Origin: Bacteroidales bacterium
Lineage (GTDB): Bacteria; Bacteroidota; Bacteroidia; Bacteroidales; UBA932
Assembly (NCBI GenBank): GCA_017398335.1
Contig: JAFQGK010000024.1
Span: 1 to 64,000 of the forward strand
Direction of reading: 5' to 3'
Length of the DNA: 64,000 nucleotides
The notes under the pieces are model-generated. The model was not told the origin of the DNA and did not search any database. It saw only the letters and a program-made list of their open reading frames with translations. Positions 25,763 to 35,600 of the stretch are shown piece by piece (within the stretch, counting starts at the first letter, position 1; the number at the start of each line of letters is the position of its first letter). Made by a program: the position numbers and the translations under genes.

Positions 25763-28684
25763 ATGATACCATTTCTTAAACAGGTCGCAGACCATTATTA
25801 TAATAAAGGCGGAATTCAGGGAAGATGCTTTGTCTTTCCGAACAGACGTTCCATTGCCTTTTTCAGCAAATATCTAAGTGAGGCCGTGGCAGGAGGCAGT
25901 TCTCCAGTAATTGCCCCTCAGATGCTGACTATCAATGATTTCTTCATAAAGGCGGGAGGTGTCCGGACTTTGGACAGAGTAAGGCTTCTTCTGGAGTTAT
26001 ACGAGTCATATAAGTCATTCAATCCCAGGCCCGAATCATTGGATGAATTCATTTTCTGGGGCGACGTCATTCTGGCTGATTTCAATGATGTCGACAAGTA
26101 TCTGGTGGATCCGGCCCAACTTTTTGCAAACGTGGCTGACCTGAAGCAGATACAGGATACATATTCATATCTTACTGAGACCCAAAGGAAGGCAATAGAG
26201 GCTTTTGTCAGCCATTTCAGTGACCTGTCCGGCCGTCTGACCGTCAACCTGGATACTGATAGTCCTGATGTGAAAGGACGCTTCCTGATGATATGGAACA
26301 TTCTTTTTGATATATATAGGGATTTCAATGAGAGGCTGTCTTCGAAAGGAATGGCATATGAGGGAATGGTGTACAGGAATCTGGCGGAAAAACTGAAGGA
26401 GAAACCTGTAGCCGAGGTATTCATGGATATATTTCCGGAGGATACGGACTTTGTCTTTGTCGGGCTCAATGCATTGAATGAATGCGAGAAGACGCTTCTC
26501 AGAAAACTTCGCGATGCGGGACGTGCGGAGTTCTGCTGGGATTATTCCGGTGATATGATCAAGGATCCGCAGAACCGTTCGTCATTCTTTATGGCGGATA
26601 ACGTGATTGAATTTCCCCAGGCCGCCCTCTGGGATGCGGAAGGACTTGATATCCCGCAGGTCAATGTGGTAGGAGTGGCCTCTGCTGTCGGTCAGGCGAA
26701 GAGACTTCCGGATGTGCTGAAATCCATAGCAGAAGTGGATCCTGTAAATTGTGCGATCGTACTTCCGGATGAGAACCTGCTGGTGCCGGTACTTAATTCG
26801 ATACCGGAGTCTGTCAGCGATATCAATGTGACGATGGGACTTCCTATGACAGGAAGCACTCTTTATTCGATGATGTCAGATATCTCGGCTGTCCAGCTTC
26901 ATACATTGAACAGGAACGGCAAATGGCATTTCTACCACAAGCAGGTGTGGGATCTGTTTTCGAATGACCTTTTCAGAAAGGCTTCCGATCAGGATACCCG
27001 TGATATTGTGGCAAAGGTAAAGTCCGAGACAAAATATTATATTCCACAGGAGGATCTTTCCGGTACATTGTTGCTGGATACCGTTTTCAGGCCTGTCGTG
27101 ACTGACGCGAAATCAAATGACGCAGGGCAGATTGCAGCTTTTGCCGAGTACCAGAAGAATATCATTACGACCATAGCTCCTGCAGTAATCGATGATACCC
27201 GTCTTGCATTGGAGCTTGAATATGCAAAGGAATATTACAGATGTGTCAATATGCTTCAGCAGATCGGACTTGAGGTACAGCCTGTGACCTATATAAGGCT
27301 TTTAGGCCAGTTGCTTTCTTCGGTGTCTGTGCCGTTCAGAGGAGAGCCTCTCAAGGGACTTCAGATAATGGGACCGCTAGAGACCAGAGCGCTTGATTTC
27401 AGGAACATTATTCTGATGTCGGCAAACGAAGGCGTATTCCCTCGAAGAAATGTCAGTTCTTCCTTCATCCCTCCAGAGCTGCGGAAAGGCTTCGGACTGC
27501 CTACATATGAGTATCAGGATGCCGTCTGGGCATATTATTTCTACAGGATGATATCAAGGGCCGAGAATGTATGGATGTTTACGGATACGCGTACGGAAGG
27601 ATTGAAGTCCGGAGAGGAAAGCAGGTATATCAAGCAGCTGGAATATCATTTCGGCCTTCCTCTCAACAGGTCTGTCGTCAGATTCGAAAATATGAAGACA
27701 GCTCAGGTGGATGATATCGTCAAGACCCCGGATGATGTGGATAAGATACGCAGGACTGTGCTTTCTGCAACCACTCTTCAGAATTATCTGGCGTGCCCGG
27801 CTAAATTCTATTATGGTACTGTGAAGGAACTGAAGGCGGAGGAAGAGGTTGCGGAATCTTTGGATTACGGAATGTTCGGTACGGTCTATCATGTAACGAT
27901 GCGGGCCCTGTATACTTCTGAGGATGCGATGGCTGAGGATTTCTACTTTGATCATAAAGGAGAGAATGAAAAGGTTCTGACTAAGCCTCTGAGATACATA
28001 ACAAGAGACTACATATTATCATGGATGGATCGGAAGGATGCTGTCCGACGTAAGATAAAATCATTGATAATCAATGAGTTGAATCTGGTGGAGGTGACGG
28101 GCAGAAATCTCGTGGTCACCGATGTCATACTTAAATATGTGATGAAGACGCTGCAGAGGGATCTTGAGCTTCTCGACCAGGAAGGTGTGGATTCATTTGA
28201 GGTACTGGGAAGAGAAGTAAGGGTTGAAGGTGAGTTCTGCGGACAGAAGTTCAAAGGATTCATAGACAGGCTGGACAGCTTTCATCAGGGACAGGCGAGA
28301 GTTGTAGATTACAAGACAGGAAAAGTGCTTGACGATGACGAAAACATCACTGACGGAAATGCGGAGGCAATTGCTGACAGCATCTTTGCGGAGGATGTCA
28401 AGGACAGACCTAAGATTGCCCTTCAGTTCTTCATATATGACTTTCTTGTCCAGGAGCATCCTTTAGTCCGGAGCAGGGCATTGTACAATTGTGTCTATTC
28501 GACATCCCGGCTGTTCAAGGATCCTCCTAAAAGTGTTCCTATGAATGATACTTTCTTCAAGGCTGTTTCTGAAAGATTGGAGAAGACCTTGGAGGAAATG
28601 TATTCCCTTGATGTGCCGTTCAGGAGGACGGGTGATGAGAAAGTCTGCGGATATTGCGACTTCAGGATGATATGTGGACGATGA
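25763..28684 (+). CDS. addB: AddB-like PD-(D/E)XK nuclease/helicase-fold subunit
   Basis: Partner of AddA in resecting double-strand DNA ends for RecA recombination. The start at 25763 (MIPFLKQVADHYY) was chosen over an upstream TTG at 25706 because the extra residues are poor and would include the -7 box. The 973-residue protein begins with a helicase-like fold (FVFPNRRSIAFFSKYL, a degenerate first motif). The C-terminus carries the RecB-type nuclease, with RVVDYKTGKV supplying Asp and Lys. Cysteines in LACPAKFYYG and VCGYCDFRMIC (C-x2-C-x5-C) fit the iron-sulphur staple of AddB. The addA-like gene starts 15 bases later. Confidence 0.85.
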   Translation: MIPFLKQVADHYYNKGGIQGRCFVFPNRRSIAFFSKYLSEAVAGGSSPVIAPQMLTINDFFIKAGGVRTLDRVRLLLELYESYKSFNPRPESLDEFIFWGDVILADFNDVDKYLVDPAQLFANVADLKQIQDTYSYLTETQRKAIEAFVSHFSDLSGRLTVNLDTDSPDVKGRFLMIWNILFDIYRDFNERLSSKGMAYEGMVYRNLAEKLKEKPVAEVFMDIFPEDTDFVFVGLNALNECEKTLLRKLRDAGRAEFCWDYSGDMIKDPQNRSSFFMADNVIEFPQAALWDAEGLDIPQVNVVGVASAVGQAKRLPDVLKSIAEVDPVNCAIVLPDENLLVPVLNSIPESVSDINVTMGLPMTGSTLYSMMSDISAVQLHTLNRNGKWHFYHKQVWDLFSNDLFRKASDQDTRDIVAKVKSETKYYIPQEDLSGTLLLDTVFRPVVTDAKSNDAGQIAAFAEYQKNIITTIAPAVIDDTRLALELEYAKEYYRCVNMLQQIGLEVQPVTYIRLLGQLLSSVSVPFRGEPLKGLQIMGPLETRALDFRNIILMSANEGVFPRRNVSSSFIPPELRKGFGLPTYEYQDAVWAYYFYRMISRAENVWMFTDTRTEGLKSGEESRYIKQLEYHFGLPLNRSVVRFENMKTAQVDDIVKTPDDVDKIRRTVLSATTLQNYLACPAKFYYGTVKELKAEEEVAESLDYGMFGTVYHVTMRALYTSEDAMAEDFYFDHKGENEKVLTKPLRYITRDYILSWMDRKDAVRRKIKSLIINELNLVEVTGRNLVVTDVILKYVMKTLQRDLELLDQEGVDSFEVLGREVRVEGEFCGQKFKGFIDRLDSFHQGQARVVDYKTGKVLDDDENITDGNAEAIADSIFAEDVKDRPKIALQFFIYDFLVQEHPLVRSRALYNCVYSTSRLFKDPPKSVPMNDTFFKAVSERLEKTLEEMYSLDVPFRRTGDEKVCGYCDFRMICGR

Positions 28685-28699
28685 TAAAATGACAAGTAT

Positions 28700-31600
28700 A
28701 TGCTGCAGTTGATGAAGGCTTCCGCCGGTTCCGGCAAGACATACAGTCTGGCAAGACAATATATTTCTCTGCTTCTTGAAAGTGACGACAGATATGCTTA
28801 CAGGCATATTCTTGCCGTGACCTTTACGAATAAGGCTACGGACGAGATGAAGAACCGTATTCTGAAGGAATTGTATATCATGTCCGTTTCACCGTCACGT
28901 TCAGGTTACAGGGACTGGTTCATACCTTCTATGTTCAATACGGAAGATGCTCTTCAAACCAAGGCCAGGAGGGTTCTGCATGATATTCTGCATGATTACA
29001 GCGCTTTTGCCGTGAGTACGATAGATAAGTTCTTTCAGCAGACCTTGAAGGCTTTCTCGCGTGAAATAGGCCAGTTTGCATCATATCAGGTGGAGCTAGA
29101 CAAGGATTCCCTTATTGCTGAAAGCGTAGACCGTATCCTTGACTCCCTGACCGAGGACAGCGGCAGCCTTCTTGCCTGGTTGACGGAAAATGTGCTTGAT
29201 CAGATCGAACAAGGCGGGCGCTATAATATGGATGCCAATCTCATGGATATGGCTAAAAGATTGAAATCTCCTCAGCATCAGGAACTTATAGAACAGACTG
29301 GTGTAGATCCCGATAAGATCGCCACAAAGGAAAGCCTTACTCAGATAAGGGTAAGGTGCCGTGAAATATGTCGGGCTTTCCGGAAGAAGCTGGAGGAAAA
29401 GGCAGATAATGCACTGAAGGTGCTTGAGTCAGCCGGTATACATCCGGATGAGAGCAACAGGAAATTCATGAGTGCATTGTATAATTACAGAACGATTGAC
29501 GGGACAGATCCGATAGTGCCGCCAAAAGATACTTTCTTTTCAAGGGCTGCCAATAAGGAAGAGTGGTTCTCGAAAGCGGCTGCAAAGACTCTCTTGCCTA
29601 AGGTGGAGGGTCTTCTGGATGAACCACTGAGAGAATTCTGTGAGATCTGGCAACATGATTATGCTGTCTTCAATACTGCTCAGATTCTTGATGGACAGCT
29701 ATATGGACTTGGTGTGGCAGCTGAACTTTCAAAGACGTTCCAGGAACTGATGAAAGAGAAGAACGTCCTTTGCATCGATGATTCAAACATGCTTCTCCGC
29801 GATATTATAGATGGTTCGGATGCTCCGTTCGTATATGAAAAACTTGGTGTCCGCTTCGAGCATTTTCTGCTGGATGAGTTTCAGGATACTTCTGTCGTAC
29901 AATGGCAGAATTTCCGCCCTCTTCTGGCTAACAGTGAGTCTCAGGGAGGTAAGAACCTTATCGTCGGTGATATAAAGCAGAGCATATACAGATGGAGAGG
30001 ATCAGACTGGAAACTCTTGGATGAGATTGTTCCTGAGGAATTCGATGACATAACCCATAAGGTTCTTGACACGAATTACAGAAGCCTGAGGAATATAGTT
30101 GAGTTCAATAATGCCTTCTTCAAGGCGGCTGCATCTGTTCTGGACAAAAGGATAGGGGAAGAGGAATGCGGACCTCTGTCAAGAATCTATGCGGATGTGG
30201 CCCAGAAGACATCTAAGAAAGATAAGCCTGGAGGCAGTGTGAAACTGACATTCTGTAATGCTGATAATGAGCTGCAGGAGGTGCTTTCCGCCATACAGGA
30301 TGCTTTGGAAGCGGGTGCCCGTCTGTCCGAAATCGCCGTACTTGTAAGAAGTAATGCAATCGGAGAGAAGGTGGCATCATGGCTGATAGAAAACGGATTT
30401 CCTGTTATCACAGATGATTCCCTGAAGGTTAGGAATGCGTTGACTGTGCGCCGTCTCGTGTCATTGATGTCCTATATCGATAATCCGGAAGACACCGTAA
30501 GCGGCTATCTTGCGGCCATGCTGGATGTGTCCTTGCCTGAAAACGTATCTTCTCTTGTGGATATGGTCGAATGCCTGTACAGGAGCATAAGAAGTGGTGA
30601 GGATAAGTCGTGGCAGGGCGAATTGCTTCATATTCAATCATTTATGGATTGTGTTCAGGAATATGTATCCAAGAATGGCAACTCCTTGCGCGGCTTTCTC
30701 AAATATTGGGAAGGGGAAGATCCTTCCATAAGTTCTCCGTCTTCTGGCGACAGCGTCCGCGTGATGACTATCCACAAGTCAAAGGGACTTGATTTCCCTT
30801 ATGTGATAATTCCTTATGCGGAGAGCATCTCGTTGTTCAAGGCGGATAACCATTGGTGTCGTCCTGATGTCGAAGGTACTGTCCTTGAGGATGTCGCTGA
30901 CGGCATATATGATGTGACGCTTTCTGCTTCTTCAGAAAGATCTCTTTTTGCCGAGGATTTCAGGAAAGAAAACTTCCTTCAGCTTGTGGACAATATCAAT
31001 ACATTGTATGTCGCAATGACAAGACCGGCTCTGGGTATGCATATAATAGCCAGAATGCCGTCATCAGATTGCAGGAAGGCGGTTGACAAGGGAAGTGTGC
31101 CGGATTTCAAGGATTTCTCGCAGATATTGTATTGGTATGCTTCCGGACTTGGTTTCAATGAGGTGCAGAGAGGCGTCAGCGATGATTCTCTATGGTTTGC
31201 GACAGGTGATATCGTGGACTTTGATGCCCTGCGCGAAGATGAGGAAAGAGTGGCTGCATTCGGGATTTCTGATGGAGACGAATTCCCGTCGGTTCCTCTG
31301 AATCCTTCAGCAGGAGAGGACGAGGATGTCCGTGTCAGAGGACGTCTGAAGTTCTCTGCCGACTCTCTGGATTTCTTCCGTGAGGGTCATGCCGGTGTCG
31401 CGGCGTCTGAGAGGATCAGGGGAATAGTCCTCCATGACATACTGTCTGAGGTCAAGGTCTCCTCTGATCTGAAACAGGCTGTGGATTATATGCTGATGCA
31501 GGGTACAATCACTGATGATGAAGCGGAGATAATCCATCCTTTCCTGACTCAGGCACTTGAATCGGTCAAGGCAAGAGGATGGTTTGACGAAAATGTCGAG

Positions 31601-31831
31601 ATTGTATATAATGAAACCTCTATTATCGATACAGACGGCCAGATCTACCGTCCTGACAGGGTTGTCATCTGCCGTGGCAAGGTAATGATCGTCGACTACA
31701 AGTTCGGAGAACACCGGCGTCAGTACGAAAGGCAGGTGAAAAGATATGCGGATATATGGCACAGGATGGGTTATGAGGACGTATCCGGTTATCTGTGGTA
31801 TGTTGATGCATCTTCCGTCGTGGAAGTGTAG
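28700..31831 (+). CDS. addA: AddA-like UvrD-family helicase-exonuclease
   Basis: ATP-driven helicase and nuclease of the AddAB recombination complex. The 1043-residue product shows the superfamily 1 motifs in order: Walker A ASAGSGKTYSLA near residue 10, TFTNKATDEMKNR, VSTIDKFFQQTLK, Walker B LLDEFQDTSVVQW near 390, GDIKQSIYRWRG, MTIHKSKGLDFPYVIIP near 690, and LYVAMTRPALG near 770. The C-terminal nuclease domain has VVICRGKVMIVDYKFGEH with the PD-(D/E)XK Asp and Lys, and RGIVLHDILSEV upstream. Ordered addB-addA as in many bacteria. Confidence 0.88.
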   Translation: MLQLMKASAGSGKTYSLARQYISLLLESDDRYAYRHILAVTFTNKATDEMKNRILKELYIMSVSPSRSGYRDWFIPSMFNTEDALQTKARRVLHDILHDYSAFAVSTIDKFFQQTLKAFSREIGQFASYQVELDKDSLIAESVDRILDSLTEDSGSLLAWLTENVLDQIEQGGRYNMDANLMDMAKRLKSPQHQELIEQTGVDPDKIATKESLTQIRVRCREICRAFRKKLEEKADNALKVLESAGIHPDESNRKFMSALYNYRTIDGTDPIVPPKDTFFSRAANKEEWFSKAAAKTLLPKVEGLLDEPLREFCEIWQHDYAVFNTAQILDGQLYGLGVAAELSKTFQELMKEKNVLCIDDSNMLLRDIIDGSDAPFVYEKLGVRFEHFLLDEFQDTSVVQWQNFRPLLANSESQGGKNLIVGDIKQSIYRWRGSDWKLLDEIVPEEFDDITHKVLDTNYRSLRNIVEFNNAFFKAAASVLDKRIGEEECGPLSRIYADVAQKTSKKDKPGGSVKLTFCNADNELQEVLSAIQDALEAGARLSEIAVLVRSNAIGEKVASWLIENGFPVITDDSLKVRNALTVRRLVSLMSYIDNPEDTVSGYLAAMLDVSLPENVSSLVDMVECLYRSIRSGEDKSWQGELLHIQSFMDCVQEYVSKNGNSLRGFLKYWEGEDPSISSPSSGDSVRVMTIHKSKGLDFPYVIIPYAESISLFKADNHWCRPDVEGTVLEDVADGIYDVTLSASSERSLFAEDFRKENFLQLVDNINTLYVAMTRPALGMHIIARMPSSDCRKAVDKGSVPDFKDFSQILYWYASGLGFNEVQRGVSDDSLWFATGDIVDFDALREDEERVAAFGISDGDEFPSVPLNPSAGEDEDVRVRGRLKFSADSLDFFREGHAGVAASERIRGIVLHDILSEVKVSSDLKQAVDYMLMQGTITDDEAEIIHPFLTQALESVKARGWFDENVEIVYNETSIIDTDGQIYRPDRVVICRGKVMIVDYKFGEHRRQYERQVKRYADIWHRMGYEDVSGYLWYVDASSVVEV

Positions 31832-31840
31832 ATTTTTTAC

Positions 31841-31848
31841 TATCTTTG
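31841..31848 (+). promoter_or_regulatory. Candidate -7 box for DUF4290-ftsK-lolA
   Basis: TATCTTTG matches TAnnTTTG, 22 bases before the ATG at 31871. No TTTG at the -33 position is seen, so confidence is limited. Confidence 0.4.
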
Positions 31849-31870
31849 TGAGTTAGGAAAATTTGAATAT

Positions 31871-32542
31871 ATGGAAAATAAGGAAGTAGACACTTGCAGA
31901 CTGCTATATAATACAGAAAGGGTAAGGCTGTATATACCGGAATATGGCCGTAATGTGCAGAAGATGGTCGATTACCTCAAGACTATTGAGGATAGGGAAA
32001 AGAGGAACGAGCAGGCAAGAGCCATCATCAAGGTGATGGAAATCATCAATCCTGCCGTTCATCTTCAGGAGAATTATGAGCAGAAGCTGTGGGATCATCT
32101 TCATATTATTTCAGGTTTCGATCTTGATGTGGATTCTCCGTATCCTGCACCGGCTCCTGAAAGTCTCAATGAGCGTCCGCAGGCTGTGGTAATCAATAAG
32201 AAACCTATAAAGGCGAGCCATTATGGACGTAATATCGAGAGCATAATCGAACTCATTGCCGGCAAGGAGGATGGAGAGGAAAAGACCGCAATGATACGTT
32301 CTCTTGCAATATATATGCGTCAGCAGTATCTGATCTGGAACAAGGATACCGTCTCCGACGAGACTATCTTTCAGGATATTGCAAGACTCTCGGATTATAG
32401 GATCACTATTCCGGAAGGATTGCAGTTGAACAAGGTCGGTCATGAAGGCAATTTGTCAAGACCTGGCTTCAATCAGCAGAAGTCCAGGAACGGCAATCAG
32501 CGCCAGAAGAATGGAATGAAGAACAGGAAACAAAGAAAATAA
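31871..32542 (+). CDS. DUF4290-family protein
   Basis: A conserved cytosolic protein of Bacteroidota with no known role. The 223-residue product contains RLYIPEYGRNVQKMVDYLKTIEDREKRNEQA near the N-terminus and HYGRNIESIIELI in the middle; the two EYGRN/HYGRN segments look like an internal repeat. The last 35 residues are basic and glutamine/asparagine-rich (NQQKSRNGNQRQKNGMKNRKQRK), suggesting nucleic-acid contact (inference). Its stop overlaps the ftsK start (TAATG), a fixed arrangement that hints at a link to division or chromosome segregation. Confidence 0.85.
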   Translation: MENKEVDTCRLLYNTERVRLYIPEYGRNVQKMVDYLKTIEDREKRNEQARAIIKVMEIINPAVHLQENYEQKLWDHLHIISGFDLDVDSPYPAPAPESLNERPQAVVINKKPIKASHYGRNIESIIELIAGKEDGEEKTAMIRSLAIYMRQQYLIWNKDTVSDETIFQDIARLSDYRITIPEGLQLNKVGHEGNLSRPGFNQQKSRNGNQRQKNGMKNRKQRK

Positions 32543-34971
32543 TGGCTGCAAAAAAGAAAACGGAAAGATCGTCAGTAAAGAAAAAGGTCTCATTCTGGAA
32601 CCGGATGTCTGATGATAAGAAATCCACCTTGCTGAAATATGCGGGATGGACGGTCGCAGCCTTTGCTGTGTTCACATTTGTGTCGGTGTTGTCATACCTT
32701 TTCACATGGCAGGCCGATCAGAGTCTTATGACAAGACCGGATATGATGGACAAGACAGTGGATGTCCATAACTGGGGCGGAAAAATCGGCTACAGGTGGA
32801 GTTCGTTCCTGGTGTCCGACTGTTTCGGACTCGGATGCTTTGCTCTTGTGTTCCTGCTCTTTGCAGTGGCTTATCGTCTCTTCTATTGGAAACGTAGTAT
32901 CGGACTGCTAAAGATGACTTTTGTATCGGTGCTTGCAGCCGTCATCTCTTCGCTGGTTCTGGCATTCGTTTCGTCCCGTTTCAGTGCAGATACCTTCTTC
33001 GGAGGCGGACTTGGAGGATATGCAGGTGCAGCCGTCGTCCAAGGAATGGAGAACCTCTTCGGAGGTATTGCCGTCGGACTTGTACTCCTGCTTGTGACAG
33101 TGGCATGGCTGCTGCTGGTCAGCGGAAGATTCGAGTCATGGTTTGCTGCCGTAGGTGAGCCCTTAGGTGACGTTGTGGAAGTTCCTGTAGATCAGGAGGA
33201 AACGGCAGATGAGAAAGATGAGACTCAAGAGGAAGATGTGACTCAAGAGGAAGATCCTGAGGATGTCATACTTGAAGATATTGAGCCGGAAGTTGTAGAT
33301 GTTCCCGTAGTTGCCGATCCGGTTGTGGAATTGCCTGAAGGAGAGGTGTCTGAGATGGAAGTCATCGTAGGTGAGGAACTTTCGACCGAAGTGAAGGAAG
33401 AACTTCCGTGGATAGATGTGCGTGAGGAGCTTGAGCGCTATCAATTCCCGCCTCTGGATCTGTTGAACGACTATTCGGAAGGCAAGCGTGAGGTGAGCAA
33501 GGAGGAACTCGAATCCAATAATAACAGAATCCGCACGACTCTGCTTAATTATAAGATCAAGGTTGACAAGGTGTCTGCGGTTGTAGGACCGACAGTCACT
33601 CTTTATAAGGTAGTACCAGCTCCTGGTGTTAAGATTTCTGCGATCGAGAATCTTCGTAAGGAGATCGGCCTTTCTCTTGGAGCCAAGGGAGTGCGTGTCG
33701 TTACTCTGGCTGATTCTGTGGGTATAGAAGTGGCGAACAATCATCCTTCCATCGTTCCTCTGAAGGCTATGCTTAATGACGATGCCTTCCGGTCAAGCAA
33801 GGCAGAGCTCCCAGTTGCAATAGGATATACCATCACTCAGAAGGTGAAGACCTTCGATTTGACCGATGCCCCTCATCTCCTGGTGGCAGGTGCGACCAAA
33901 CAGGGTAAGTCCGTGGGACTCAATGTCATAATCTCATCTCTGTTGTACGCGAAGCATCCGTCTGAACTCAAGTTCGTCTTCATTGACCCTAAGATGGTCG
34001 AGTTCACGGCATATAATTCTTTGCTGAAGCATTATCTTGCAGTCCTTCCTATGGCGGCAAGTGAAGAGGATGAGAGAGAAAATGCCATCATCAAGCAGCC
34101 TAAGCAGGCTGAGCAGGTCCTGAATTCTCTTTGCATCGAGATGGATGAAAGATACAAGCTGCTTGCTGCTGCAGGAGTAAATGATATAAAGCTGTATAAC
34201 TCCAAGTACAGAGAGCGCCATCTTCTGCCTACCGAAGGTCATAAGTTCCTTCCTTATCTGGTGGTTGTAATTGATGAGTATGCCGACCTGACCATGGCTG
34301 GAGGAAGCGGCGGAGATGCAAGAAAGACTTCCAAGAACATCAGTGACTATATTGTCCGGCTTGCTCAGAAGGGACGTGCTGCGGGTATTCATGTGATTAT
34401 AGCTACTCAGCGTCCGTCGGTCAACGTCATCACCGGACTTATCAAGACCAACTTCCCGACAAGAATCGCCTTCAGAGTCGTCGGAAGGGTCGATTCTCAG
34501 ACAATTCTCGATACCACAGGAGCGGAAAACCTTATCGGAAGGGGAGACATGCTCTATTATGCCGGAGTGGAAATGGAACGAGTACAGTGCGCTCTGGTAA
34601 GTATGGCGGAAATCAATAAGATCACTGACTTCATCGGTGCCCAGACTGGTTTCAGACAGTGTTATTCAACTCCGTACTATCTGCCAGTCCCAGAGTCACA
34701 GGATGGAGAAACCAGTGGAGGTACGATCGATATGCAGAATATCGATCCTATGTTCGAGGACGCGGCCAGAATGGTGGTTACATCGCAGAAAGGCTCCACA
34801 TCAGACCTCCAGAGGCGTCTCGGCATGGGATATGCAAGAGCAGGACGTGTAATGGATCAGCTTGAGGCGGCTGGTATAGTCGGACCTCAGGAAGGCTCTA
34901 AGCCGCGTCAGGTGCTTGTGACGACCTTCAACGAACTGGATGAAATCCTGGCAGCATTTATAAAGGATTAG
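32542..34971 (+). CDS. ftsK: DNA translocase FtsK/SpoIIIE
   Basis: Hexameric motor that moves chromosome termini through the division septum. The 809-residue protein has hydrophobic segments within the first 200 residues (four likely), an acidic linker at about 215-300 rich in Glu, Asp and Val, then the motor: a substrate-pumping alpha domain with VGPTVTLYKVVPAPGVK, Walker A GATKQGKS near 452, and Walker B-type VVVIDEYADLTM. RPSVNVITGLIKTNFPTRIAF is diagnostic. The C-terminal gamma winged-helix domain includes RRLGMGYARAGRVMDQLEAAGIVGP, which reads KOPS-type sites. Overlaps the DUF4290 stop and lies three bases from lolA. Confidence 0.96.
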   Translation: MAAKKKTERSSVKKKVSFWNRMSDDKKSTLLKYAGWTVAAFAVFTFVSVLSYLFTWQADQSLMTRPDMMDKTVDVHNWGGKIGYRWSSFLVSDCFGLGCFALVFLLFAVAYRLFYWKRSIGLLKMTFVSVLAAVISSLVLAFVSSRFSADTFFGGGLGGYAGAAVVQGMENLFGGIAVGLVLLLVTVAWLLLVSGRFESWFAAVGEPLGDVVEVPVDQEETADEKDETQEEDVTQEEDPEDVILEDIEPEVVDVPVVADPVVELPEGEVSEMEVIVGEELSTEVKEELPWIDVREELERYQFPPLDLLNDYSEGKREVSKEELESNNNRIRTTLLNYKIKVDKVSAVVGPTVTLYKVVPAPGVKISAIENLRKEIGLSLGAKGVRVVTLADSVGIEVANNHPSIVPLKAMLNDDAFRSSKAELPVAIGYTITQKVKTFDLTDAPHLLVAGATKQGKSVGLNVIISSLLYAKHPSELKFVFIDPKMVEFTAYNSLLKHYLAVLPMAASEEDERENAIIKQPKQAEQVLNSLCIEMDERYKLLAAAGVNDIKLYNSKYRERHLLPTEGHKFLPYLVVVIDEYADLTMAGGSGGDARKTSKNISDYIVRLAQKGRAAGIHVIIATQRPSVNVITGLIKTNFPTRIAFRVVGRVDSQTILDTTGAENLIGRGDMLYYAGVEMERVQCALVSMAEINKITDFIGAQTGFRQCYSTPYYLPVPESQDGETSGGTIDMQNIDPMFEDAARMVVTSQKGSTSDLQRRLGMGYARAGRVMDQLEAAGIVGPQEGSKPRQVLVTTFNELDEILAAFIKD

Positions 34972-34973
34972 AA

Positions 34974-35600
34974 ATGAGGAATATATCAATTATAATAGTG
35001 CTTCTGTATACATTTGCAGAGGCACTTTCCGCACAGAATACAGATGCTCTTGATGCTTTGTACTCGAAGATGACCTCTTCCGAGGTTACCATGGAGTATG
35101 CATATACCCTTACTTCCGGTAGCGGTGTCAGGACTATTGGTGATGGCTGTGTTTCTGTTCAGGGAAATGCATATGTCATGAAGGGGAACGGACTTGAACT
35201 CTATTGTGACGGCAAGACTGTATGGGTGATCGATCCGGAAGGAAAGGAGGTCGTAATAGAAACTCCGGCACAAGGTGAAGAGGCTTATATGGACAACCCG
35301 GCCCTGCTTTTCGTGAATATGGGCAAGGCTTTCCTAATTGACGGATCCAAGAGAAATGGAAGCACGGTATCCTATGTCCTGTCTTCAAAGGTGGAATCAG
35401 GCATAAGGACGGCAGCAGTCACTCTTGAAGATTCAGGAGAGGCACCGGTTATCAAGAGCGCAGTCTTTTCCCTTGCTGACTGTAACAGTCTTGATATAAA
35501 GATAAAGTCAATGACATTTTCAGAGAAAAAGCCATTGACCTCATTCTTTTATGATATTTCCAGACTGGATTCTTCCTGGCTGGTTACAGACCTCAGATAA
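34974..35600 (+). CDS. lolA: Outer-membrane lipoprotein carrier protein LolA
   Basis: Periplasmic shuttle that carries lipoproteins to the outer membrane. The 208-residue product has a cleavable signal peptide (IIIVLLYTFAEALSA-Q) and the LolA open beta-barrel pattern: ALDALYSKMTSSEVTMEYAYTL, GNAYVMKGNGLELYCDGKTVWVIDPEGKEVVIE and NPALLFVNMGKAFLI. The downstream position after ftsK is typical for Bacteroidota. Its stop codon directly abuts the stop of the convergent lipoprotein gene, in the palindrome AGATAATTATCT. Confidence 0.9.
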   Translation: MRNISIIIVLLYTFAEALSAQNTDALDALYSKMTSSEVTMEYAYTLTSGSGVRTIGDGCVSVQGNAYVMKGNGLELYCDGKTVWVIDPEGKEVVIETPAQGEEAYMDNPALLFVNMGKAFLIDGSKRNGSTVSYVLSSKVESGIRTAAVTLEDSGEAPVIKSAVFSLADCNSLDIKIKSMTFSEKKPLTSFFYDISRLDSSWLVTDLR

